Source: Acetobacteraceae bacterium (lineage in GTDB: Bacteria > Pseudomonadota > Alphaproteobacteria > Acetobacterales > Acetobacteraceae). Taken from it: a stretch of DNA of 9,746 nt. Each line of letters begins with the position of its first letter. Position 1 is the stretch's first letter. This document shows, one piece after another, positions 1 to 6,270 of the stretch. Made by a program: the position numbers and the translations under genes. Location of the stretch: the NCBI GenBank assembly GCA_027311485.1, contig DAICYU010000103.1:1-9746 (forward strand), read 5' to 3'. The notes under the pieces are model-generated. The model had not been told where the DNA came from. It made no database searches and was given only the letters and a program-made list of their open reading frames with translations.

Positions 1-137
1 GGCTCCCCTCTGGTTATCGGAGTACCGGCTTCCTCAACGGACATGGTCTGCTTTCCTCCATGCAGGTGTGCGTTCCCGTTCCATTGCTGCGGGTACGGCG
101 CATTTTAAATCTGCGGCACGATCGAGCGCATTGACCT

Positions 138-311
138 ATGTCAGTCCAAACCGCGTCCAGTTTGGAAACCGTAGTCTGGCGGCGTTCGCGGTCACTGAAC
201 ACCCGCTTCCGTCGCCTGGTCAAAAGCTACGAGCGATATACCAGCCCATTAACCGGCGTGCACCTCATCGCCCTCGTCCGCCTGTGCTCAAACAAGCCGC
301 TTTACTGTTGA
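138..311 (+). pseudogene. C-terminal remnant of an IS5-like DDE transposase
   Basis: A 57-residue reading frame starts at an ATG just after an in-frame stop (132-134) and ends at TGA 309-311. Its middle, RFRRLVKSYERYTS followed by GVHLIALVRL, resembles the C-terminal helix of IS5-family DDE transposases, where a VERxFAWL-type segment is followed by FRRLxxRYER and a hydrophobic helix. The segment before FRRL reads VVWRRSRSLNT, so the catalytic glutamate expected in the VER motif is not recognisable. The rest of the transposase is absent from the 130 bases upstream in any frame I could read, and no terminal inverted repeat was found. I interpret it as a decayed insertion sequence, possibly with its right end near 312-332. 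The family assignment rests on recalled family patterns and could be wrong; a small unrelated ORF is the alternative. Confidence 0.45.
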
Positions 312-332
312 TAGGTCCATAAGAATCTCTAA

Positions 333-831
333 TTAGGTCTGCCAGTTCGCCAGAATCTGCGCGGTCGTCGCGGTTTCGACCTGCTCGCCGTAGCGATCGT
401 TATAAAATCGTATCGATGCCGCGATCCTGCAAAAGCGGGTGCAGTTTGCCCTCCATCCAGGGCGAGTAGACATGCTTGTCGATCACCTGCGCCGGGGGCA
501 CGAACGTGGCCAGTTCCGGCACCAGATCGATCATCGCGGGTCCCATCCGTTCGGCTGTCATGCTTTCCCAGCGTTGGTAGTAGCGTTGCCACGTGCCGCT
601 GCCTTCGCCCGGGCGCGACGCGGGGATGAAGCGGGTGAAGATGGTCTGGTCGGGGTGCGCCGCCGCGAGAGACCGGGTGCGTGGCAGCACGCGCGGCATC
701 CAGGGGGTGTGCCAGTCGGTCCTGTCATGGAACATGCGTTGCATGTCGCAGCACAGGTGAATGCAGGATCTGCCGATGGGACCCCGCGGCAGCGGGGTCT
801 GGTCCTGTCCAGTGGTGGTTTCAGTAGGCAT
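333..831 (-). pseudogene. Isochorismatase-like cysteine hydrolase, inactivated by internal deletion and frameshift
   Basis: The first frame (831 down to a stop at 400-402) gives 143 residues with the N-terminal half of an isochorismatase-superfamily hydrolase. It has the catalytic Asp in HLCCDMQRMF, the WHTPWMPRVLPR and FTRFIPASRPGEGSGTW stretches, and the catalytic Lys in VIDKHVYSPW. It breaks off right after DRGIDTI. A second frame (404 down to the stop at 333-335) reads YNDRYGEQVETATTAQIL then ANWQT, a typical C-terminus of the same family. Between them the family normally has about 45 residues with the GGETDVCVL nucleophile-cysteine motif; these are missing here. Hydrolysis should therefore be abolished. 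The ATG lies 15 bases after the oxalate decarboxylase stop, so it was probably co-transcribed with that gene. The Shine-Dalgarno is weak. The deletion is far too large to be a base-calling error, although an assembly collapse is conceivable. Confidence 0.8.
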
Positions 832-846
832 GTCAGTGATCGCCCG

Positions 847-2124
847 TCATCCGGGTTGCTTCTGGTTGCCTGGACCGCGGTCAGGATTGGACCCGACGAC
901 GACCAGCTTCTTCTTGTTGAACTTGGCGATGGTGTCGTCGCTGAGTTTCAGATGATTCTTCACCAGCTCCGGCGGGATGACAGCCAGCCATTGCGACAGG
1001 GATACATCGGTGTAGCGTGGGCCGGTGAACATCTCCAGATACCGCACCGTTTCGGTGCCGGTGTTTTCGATGTAGTGACCCATGGTCTGCGGCACATAGC
1101 CCACATCGCCCGCCTGGTAGTCGAAGGTGCGGGAATTCTCGCCCGATGCGAACACCGTCATGCGCGCCTTGCCGGCGATGTAGTACTGCCACTCATCCGA
1201 GCGCGGGTGCCAATGCAGCTCGCGCATACCGCCGGGCTCGATCTCGACATAGACGGCGGCGATGTTGTCGGATGCCTTGAACACCGCGCTGTCCACGACG
1301 CGCACGCTGCCGCCGGGGCATTTGACCGGCTGCATGTCCATCATCTTGAAGACAAACGGGTTCGGCGCCTGGCCGTACGGGTCCTGCACCCTGTCGGCGG
1401 AAAGCGGGCCGGGGACCGGTGCTTCAAAGATATAAAGCTGCTTCCTGGGAATATTGGCGAAGGCGCTTTCCGGCTGGCCGAAATTCTTCGCCAGCACCTC
1501 CGGCGGCACATGCGCCATCCACTGGCTGATCAGGAATGTGCTGTCTTCCGAGAACGCACCATTGTCGAACACCAACAGGAACTCACAGCCCTGGTCGAGC
1601 CCCTGGATCGAGTGCGGCAGGCCGGACGGGAAGTACCATAGGTCGCCCTGCTTCACGTCTGAAATAAAATTCCGGCCGCTTTCATCGACGCAGGTGACGC
1701 GGGCGTTGCCGTTCAACATCAGCGACCATTCGTCTTCCTTGTGCCAGTGCAGTTCGCGGATCGAGCCCGGGGTCAGGCGCATGTTGACGCCGGCCGTCGC
1801 CTTGGAAACCGGCAGTTCGCGGATCGTGGTCTCCCGCGCCCAGCCGCCGGCGGACAGCCGGTTGTGGCTAAGTCCAAATGGCCATTTCAGGTTAGGAACA
1901 TCACCGACATCGGTAGCCGGCGGGGACAACATATCCGGATTGTTCCGATCCACGTCGATGCTGCGCGGACCCATGTCCCTCGCACCTTCGTTGCCGCGGA
2001 TCGGTTGTGGCACATTGCCCCGGTTACCGTCCTGGCCGCTGCCCTGGGCAAGCGCGTTGACGGTGCCGAGCGCACTGCCGGCGGCGGAGGCGGCAAGAAT
2101 CATGCGGCGGGTCATCGGGTCCAT
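847..2124 (-). CDS. oxdC: Oxalate decarboxylase, Tat-exported bicupin
   Basis: A 425-residue bicupin that should convert oxalate to formate and CO2 with Mn and O2. Cupin 1 has H126, H128, E132 (in HWHKEDEW) and H171; cupin 2 has H304, H306, E311 (in HWHPRSDEW) and H350. With a constant offset of 31 these match all eight metal ligands known from Bacillus subtilis OxdC. Active-site arginines R123 and R301 and C-terminal E364 also match. The lid reads S192-E-D-S195, against SENS in OxdC, and keeps the glutamate that favours decarboxylase over oxidase activity. The N-terminus is MDPMTRRMILAAS with a small hydrophobic stretch and an ALA-Q site after residue 26, which suggests twin-arginine export to the periplasm. 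The start at 2124 is chosen because AAGGAG (2131-2136) lies 6 bases upstream; a TTG at 2172 would bury the signal. It lies 90 bases downstream of the EF-G-like gene. Confidence 0.9.
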   Translation of the reverse strand: MDPMTRRMILAASAAGSALGTVNALAQGSGQDGNRGNVPQPIRGNEGARDMGPRSIDVDRNNPDMLSPPATDVGDVPNLKWPFGLSHNRLSAGGWARETTIRELPVSKATAGVNMRLTPGSIRELHWHKEDEWSLMLNGNARVTCVDESGRNFISDVKQGDLWYFPSGLPHSIQGLDQGCEFLLVFDNGAFSEDSTFLISQWMAHVPPEVLAKNFGQPESAFANIPRKQLYIFEAPVPGPLSADRVQDPYGQAPNPFVFKMMDMQPVKCPGGSVRVVDSAVFKASDNIAAVYVEIEPGGMRELHWHPRSDEWQYYIAGKARMTVFASGENSRTFDYQAGDVGYVPQTMGHYIENTGTETVRYLEMFTGPRYTDVSLSQWLAVIPPELVKNHLKLSDDTIAKFNKKKLVVVGSNPDRGPGNQKQPG

Positions 2125-2214
2125 GGGCAGCTCCTTGCGCCGGGTCGGGACGAAGATGCCTGTAGAACGCAATGACCCACCGTTGGTCGGATCACGAAAG
2201 CCTGACGATTGAAA

Positions 2215-4182
2215 TCAGTTGGCACCGGCCGGGACGGCGCGGGTTTCGGCAAGATGGTCGAACCGCCTGCGATACGTCCCGAGTCCCGTCGTCTGCGAGC
2301 GGAGTTCGATGATCAGGTCGTGCATCTCGGCTTCCGGCACCATCGCTTCGACGTCATCCCACCCGGGCCAGCCCGGCCGTTCGGCGTAGCCAAGGATCTG
2401 GCCGCGGCGGCCGGTCAGCAGGCGTTGCGCGCGGGCGGTATAATCGTTAGGCACGGAGATCGTAACATAATCGACCGGTTCCAGCAGCACCGGCTCGGCT
2501 TTTGCCAGCGCTTCCTTCATCGCCAGTTGCGTCGCCGTGCGGAACGCCATGTCGGAGCTGTCCACCGCGTGGAAGCCGCCATCCACCAGGGTGACGGAGA
2601 TATCTACCACGGGGAAGCCGAACGGCCCCTTGCGGCAGGCTTCCTCGGCGGCTTCGCCGACCGCGGGGATGAAATTGCGCGGCACGGCACCGCCGACGAT
2701 CTTGTCGATGAATTCGAAGCCCTCGCCGCGTGGACGCGGGGCAACGTCGATCTTTACATCGGCGAACTGACCGTGGCCGCCGGTCTGGCGCTTCAGGCGG
2801 CCGTGTTCATGCACCGGCCGGCGAATCGTTTCCTTGTAGGGGACTTGCGGCTTGCGGGTCGCGAGCTTCAGGCCATAGTCGCGGGCCAGGTGCTCGATCG
2901 TGGTTTGCAGGTGCATCTCACCCTGGCCGTGCAGGACGGTTTCGCTGGTCTGCTGATCCTGGGTGACGAACAGCGACGGGTCCTCCTCCGCCAGCTTGTG
3001 CAGGGCGCCGGACAACTTGACGTCGTCCTTGCGGTCGGTCGTGGCGATGGCCAGCGCATAGACCGGTGGCGGCGGCTCGGGGAAAGGCAGGGCGTCCGGG
3101 GTCCCGGTCGGCGATACCGCGGCCCCGGTGGCGACGCCGTCCAGGCGGCCAAGGGCGACGACGTCACCCAGCCTGGCTTCCGGTATTTTCGTCATCTCAC
3201 CGCTGACGCATTTGTAGATGCCGCCCAGGCGGGTGCCGCCGAGTTGGGCGCCGTCCTGGATCGCGCCGCTCCAGACGCGGGCGAAGGACAGCTTGCCGGT
3301 ATGGCCGGCGAAGGCGGTGCGGAAGACCTGCGCCAGCGGCGGTCCGTTAGGGTCGATCGCCTTGCGGGCGGCGGTGTCGGTCGGGTCGGGGGCGTCATGG
3401 CGCAGCGCCTTCCACAGGCGGCGGACGCCGTTGGCGTTCTCTGCGGCGCCGACCAGGACTTCGATGACATCGCCGTTGAGCAGATCCTTGCGCATGTCAC
3501 GGTAGAGTTCCTCGGGCGTCGGCTTGATATCGTCCAAAACCTTTTCGAGCAGCGTGTCGTCATGGTCGGCGAGGGTTTCAACCAGGCGGCCGAGGGCTTC
3601 CTGTTCCTCGGCCAGCATGGCGGGCGGGATCTGCATCAGTTCCGATGCCTGGCCCTTGCGGTAGCGGTAGGCGCGTTCGCTGACCAGATCGACGTAGCCG
3701 GTGACGGTTTCGCCTTCCCGGATTGGCATGTGGCGCAGCACCAGCGGGGATGCGGCATGAGCTTGCAGCGCGGCGAGGGTGTCGGGCAGGCCGCCATCGA
3801 GGGTGTCGATCTTGTTGATAAAGACGATGTGGGGAATGCCTTCCTCCTTCAGCGTTTTCAGCAACGGGCCGACCATGGCGGCCTTGGCCGGGGTCGGCTC
3901 ACAGACGACGATGGCGATGTCGGCCATCGACAGGGCGGAGCAGGTCTGGAAGGCGAATTCGATGGAACCGGGGCAGTCCAGTATGGACCAGCCGTCGTTC
4001 AGGTAGGTGGCATGGCCAAGCCGGATCTCGGTGGTTGGGGGGCGGTTGCGCGGGTCGGCCGGGCGCTTGACGGGGCTGCCGGCGGCTTCCAGCAGAGCCT
4101 CAAATAGCGTCGACTTGCCGCTGCCGTAGGGGCCCACCAGAGCCACCGAGCGGGGGTTTCTGCCGTTGTTTGTTCCTGACAT
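2215..4182 (-). CDS. EF-G-like translation factor paralogue (translational GTPase family)
   Basis: A 655-residue protein with the five-domain layout of elongation factor G. There is a G domain at about 10-280, domain II at about 284-360 (AGHTGKLSFARVWSG), domain III at about 375-450 (LHGQGEMHLQ), domain IV at about 455-570 (GRLKRQTGGHGQFADVKIDV), and domain V after 571, ending in LRSQTTGLGTYRRRFDHL. The GTPase motifs are divergent. The P-loop is GPYGSGKST (17-25) instead of AHxDxGKT, DTPGH is DCPGS (69-73) without the GTPase-activating histidine, and switch I has no ERERGIT-like sequence and looks short. NKID (123-126) is intact. It is slightly shorter than the usual 690-700 residues. It is most likely an accessory paralogue, not the housekeeping FusA, which normally sits in the str operon. 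The start at 4182 has a strong AAGGAGG (4190-4196) 7 bases upstream. Its exact role is not known from the sequence. Confidence 0.85.
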   Translation of the reverse strand: MSGTNNGRNPRSVALVGPYGSGKSTLFEALLEAAGSPVKRPADPRNRPPTTEIRLGHATYLNDGWSILDCPGSIEFAFQTCSALSMADIAIVVCEPTPAKAAMVGPLLKTLKEEGIPHIVFINKIDTLDGGLPDTLAALQAHAASPLVLRHMPIREGETVTGYVDLVSERAYRYRKGQASELMQIPPAMLAEEQEALGRLVETLADHDDTLLEKVLDDIKPTPEELYRDMRKDLLNGDVIEVLVGAAENANGVRRLWKALRHDAPDPTDTAARKAIDPNGPPLAQVFRTAFAGHTGKLSFARVWSGAIQDGAQLGGTRLGGIYKCVSGEMTKIPEARLGDVVALGRLDGVATGAAVSPTGTPDALPFPEPPPPVYALAIATTDRKDDVKLSGALHKLAEEDPSLFVTQDQQTSETVLHGQGEMHLQTTIEHLARDYGLKLATRKPQVPYKETIRRPVHEHGRLKRQTGGHGQFADVKIDVAPRPRGEGFEFIDKIVGGAVPRNFIPAVGEAAEEACRKGPFGFPVVDISVTLVDGGFHAVDSSDMAFRTATQLAMKEALAKAEPVLLEPVDYVTISVPNDYTARAQRLLTGRRGQILGYAERPGWPGWDDVEAMVPEAEMHDLIIELRSQTTGLGTYRRRFDHLAETRAVPAGAN

Positions 4183-4390
4183 GGCCGCGCCTCCTTCGTT
4201 GTTCGAAGGCGCCAGCCAGGAAGCGGGCCCGTGCGAAGCGGGCATCTGGATCGCGCCCTCGCATTGGAGAGGTTAGCACTTTTGTTAGGAAGGGGAAGGC
4301 GGTTATGAAAGCCGGCATGGACCGCCCCACCGCGCGCGGCCGGCGCGGACGCTGATTCTGTCTCGGCTTTCCGGATCGGGCCGGCCTGTT

Positions 4391-4419
4391 CCAGGCGGTA
4401 ATCCCGCTTCGCCGCCTGG
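4391..4419 (-). terminator. Hairpin just downstream of oxyR, possible terminator
   Basis: CCAGGCGG (4391-4398) pairs perfectly with CCGCCTGG (4412-4419) across a 13-base loop. It begins 18 bases after the oxyR stop, the expected place for its terminator. No T-tract follows on the minus strand, so it may be a weak or Rho-assisted terminator, or only a 3'-end stabilising hairpin. The remainder of the spacer (4183-4390) has no gene I can support; the Shine-Dalgarno of the EF-G-like gene is at its left end. Confidence 0.4.
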
Positions 4420-4436
4420 GTGGAGATATATCCCAG

Positions 4437-5378
4437 TCACACGTCGCGGCGCGCCGCCGCCGGGTCGCGCTCCGCCGCCGGGGCCATCGCGTCCCGCAGC
4501 ACCGCCCCGACGCGCCGGCAGGTTTCCTTGCGGCCCGCGCCGCGGCGCCAGACCAAGCCGATCTGCCGGAACGCGGCATCGCCTGCCAACGGCACGGTGG
4601 ACAGGTCCAGCCCGCGCAGGATGCCGGCGTCCAGCGCCATTTGCGGCAGCAGGGTCACGCCCAGGCCGTTCGCCACCATCTGCGTCAGCGTGTGCAGGCT
4701 GGTGCCCTGGAAGGCGACGTTGCGGCGCGCGCCCTCCAACTCACACGCGGCCAGCGCATGGTCGCGCAGGCAGTGCCCATCTTCCAGCAGCAGCAGATCC
4801 TCCAGCGCCATGTCGCTGGGGCGGACCGATCCGTTGGCGCAAAGCTGATGTCCGGGCGGGCAGACGACCCAGAACGGGTCCCGCGCGATCTCCATCGCCT
4901 CGGCGTCGTCCAGCGGATAGGGCAGCGCCATCACCACAGCGTCCAGCGTGCCGGCCTGGAGCTGGTCCAGCAGCCGAGCGGTCTGGTCTTCGCGGAGGTA
5001 GAGTTTCAGGTTGGGGAAGGCTTGGCGCAGAACCGGCATTACACCCGGCAGCATGAACGGGCCGATGGTCGGGATGACGCCGAGATGGAACGGTCCCGCG
5101 ACCGGGTCGCGCGCTGCCTGGGCGACATCGACCAGATCCTCGGCTTGGCGCAGCAGGCTGCGGGCACGCTGCGCAATCTCCCGCCCCAGGGCGGTCGGCA
5201 CGACCGAGCGGCGGGTGCGTTCGAGCAAGGGAGCGCCCAGCAGGTCCTCGAGTTCCTGGATCGCGGCGCTCAGGGTGGATTGGCTGACCAGGCAGTCCTC
5301 GGCGGCGTGGCCGAAATGGCAGCGATCGACGACGGCGATCAGGTAACGGAGCTGCCGGAGCGTGGGAGTTGGCTTCAT
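4437..5378 (-). CDS. oxyR: OxyR, peroxide-sensing LysR-type transcriptional regulator
   Basis: A 313-residue LysR-family regulator. An N-terminal winged helix-turn-helix (about 6-65, with LVSQSTLSAAIQELEDLLG) is followed by a substrate-binding-like effector domain (about 92-300). The redox signature LEDGHCLRDHALAAC holds C203 and C212, nine residues apart, matching C199 and C208 of Escherichia coli OxyR. H202 before the first cysteine and R205-D206 after it are also conserved. H2O2 oxidation of this pair to a disulfide switches OxyR to an activator. It is divergent from ahpC-ahpF, the classic target, with 130 bases between the two start codons. The operator-like tetrads begin only 13 bases from its start codon, so autoregulation is likely. 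The start at 5378 gives the canonical N-terminus; its Shine-Dalgarno is poor. The tail beyond residue 297 is Ala/Arg/Asp-rich and probably disordered. Confidence 0.93.
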   Translation of the reverse strand: MKPTPTLRQLRYLIAVVDRCHFGHAAEDCLVSQSTLSAAIQELEDLLGAPLLERTRRSVVPTALGREIAQRARSLLRQAEDLVDVAQAARDPVAGPFHLGVIPTIGPFMLPGVMPVLRQAFPNLKLYLREDQTARLLDQLQAGTLDAVVMALPYPLDDAEAMEIARDPFWVVCPPGHQLCANGSVRPSDMALEDLLLLEDGHCLRDHALAACELEGARRNVAFQGTSLHTLTQMVANGLGVTLLPQMALDAGILRGLDLSTVPLAGDAAFRQIGLVWRRGAGRKETCRRVGAVLRDAMAPAAERDPAAARRDV

Positions 5379-5390
5379 ACGGCCAGTTTA

Positions 5391-5427
5391 ATCGTATTAG
5401 ACGATTAGATAAATCGCTATTTTTCGT
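5391..5427. promoter_or_regulatory. OxyR operator between oxyR and ahpC
   Basis: ATCG (5391-5394), CGAT (5402-5405) and ATCG (5413-5416) are separated by exactly 7 bases each. The fourth tetrad position (5424-5427) reads TCGT instead of CGAT. This is the 4-7-4-7-4-7-4 geometry of the E. coli OxyR site (ATAG-N7-CTAT-N7-ATAG-N7-CTAT) with A-to-C/T-to-G variation at one position per tetrad, and the first pair is also a LysR-type T-N11-A dyad. The stretch is strikingly AT-rich in a GC-rich genome. On the minus strand TCTAAT-like sequences inside the site could serve as the oxyR -10 element. On the plus strand a weak pair TTTTAT (5428-5433) and TAACTA (5451-5456) with a 17-base spacer could be the ahpC promoter just downstream of the operator. 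Confidence 0.65.
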
Positions 5428-5508
5428 TTTTATCGCTCAGTGGTCGCGCCTAACTATCGCCCTGCCACCGCTGGCATACACAGGCCGGCAACACAGACGG
5501 AGTATCTA

Positions 5509-6072
5509 ATGTCCCTGATCAACACCGACGTGAAACCGTTCACGGCCACCGCCTACAAGAACGGCAAGTTCATCGATGTCACCGAGGCCAACTTCAAGGG
5601 CCAGTGGTCGGTAGTGTTCTTCTATCCGGCCGACTTTACGTTCGTCTGCCCCACCGAACTTGAAGACTTGCAGAACAACTACGGCGATTTCCAGCGCCTG
5701 GGCGTGGAGATCTACAGCGTTTCGACCGACACGCACTTCGCCCACAAGGCGTGGCACGACACCTCGCCGGCGATCAGCAAGATCGAATACACCATGATCG
5801 GCGATCCGACGCATACGATCAGCCGCAACTTCGACGTTCTGATCGAAGCGGCCGGCGTGGCGGATCGCGGCACGTTCGTGATCGACCCGAACGGCAAGAT
5901 CCAGGTCGTGGAGATCACCGCCGGCGGCATCGGCCGCGATGCGGGTGAACTGCTGCGCAAGATCAAGGCCGCCCAGTATGTGCATGCGCACCCCGGTGAG
6001 GTTTGCCCGGCCAAGTGGCAGGAAGGCGAGAAGACGCTGGCTCCGTCGCTGGACCTGATCGGCAAGATCTGA
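5509..6072 (+). CDS. ahpC: Alkyl hydroperoxide reductase subunit C (2-Cys peroxiredoxin)
   Basis: A 187-residue typical 2-Cys peroxiredoxin, the same length as E. coli AhpC. It reduces H2O2, organic hydroperoxides and peroxynitrite in the cytoplasm and is recycled by AhpF. The peroxidatic cysteine is C47 in FYPADFTFVCPTE with its Pro and Thr partners; the resolving cysteine is C166 in HPGEVCPAKW; the catalytic arginine is in VADRGTFVIDPNG. The C-terminus KTLAPSLDLIGKI is canonical. The start at 5509 is chosen for the conserved MSLINTDVKPF N-terminus and an ACGGAG ribosome site (5497-5502) 6 bases upstream; an in-frame start at 5440 would add 23 residues without family support. It is the first gene of an ahpC-ahpF unit and is probably activated by OxyR from the adjoining operator. 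Confidence 0.97.
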   Translation: MSLINTDVKPFTATAYKNGKFIDVTEANFKGQWSVVFFYPADFTFVCPTELEDLQNNYGDFQRLGVEIYSVSTDTHFAHKAWHDTSPAISKIEYTMIGDPTHTISRNFDVLIEAAGVADRGTFVIDPNGKIQVVEITAGGIGRDAGELLRKIKAAQYVHAHPGEVCPAKWQEGEKTLAPSLDLIGKI

Positions 6073-6094
6073 TCCGCGACCGGCACTCGCACAG

Positions 6095-6175
6095 CAGCCC
6101 GGTGGCGTAGCCGGGCTGTGACGCAAACGCCGCGCGCAGGGTTGTGCCGTAACCCGGCCACCCGTGCGCGCGGCG
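6095..6175 (+). other. Two hairpins in the ahpC-ahpF spacer
   Basis: Hairpin 1: CAGCCCGG (6095-6102) pairs perfectly with CCGGGCTG (6111-6118) across 8 bases, 23 bases after the ahpC stop. Hairpin 2: an 11-bp stem (6128-6138 with 6165-6175) encloses a 5-bp inner hairpin, GGGTT (6139-6143) with AACCC (6151-6155), leaving a 9-base bulge at 6156-6164. Neither has a U-tract, so simple intrinsic termination is unlikely. They would be transcribed between the two genes and could protect the ahpC 3' end or cause partial read-through, which suits AhpC being needed in excess over AhpF. That role is inference. Confidence 0.6.
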
Positions 6176-6270
6176 ACGGACCCGGACCCGCCATTCAGCC
6201 GCAACCGGCTCGGCGGTCCTGCATCACGGCTGACGCGCATTCGGCCCAGACACAATCGGGAATCACGCCT

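Noticed and set aside
439..1641. 400-residue plus-strand ORF
   Set aside because: It is antisense to the oxalate decarboxylase and the hydrolase remnant, has no recognisable motif, and is typical of mirror ORFs in GC-rich DNA.
2209..4107. 632-residue plus-strand ORF
   Set aside because: It mirrors the EF-G-like gene, which has clear domains and a strong ribosome site; the antisense product is rich in Arg, Gly and Asp without domain patterns.
4330..4348. GC-only inverted repeat CCGCGC/GCGCGG
   Set aside because: A 6-bp stem in very GC-rich sequence is expected by chance, and it has no meaningful position relative to genes.
4305..4355. 16-residue plus-strand ORF with a purine-rich stretch upstream, possible leader peptide
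   Set aside because: It is Arg-rich from GC-biased sequence, no downstream plus-strand gene follows that it could regulate, and nothing else supports translation.
4641..5408. 255-residue plus-strand ORF
   Set aside because: It is antisense to oxyR, whose redox cysteine motif and helix-turn-helix fix the coding strand.
6118..6270. N-terminal extension of AhpF from a GTG at 6118
   Set aside because: The extra 51 residues come from the hairpin-rich spacer and have no family counterpart; MLDAALKTQL at 6271 matches the known AhpF N-terminus.
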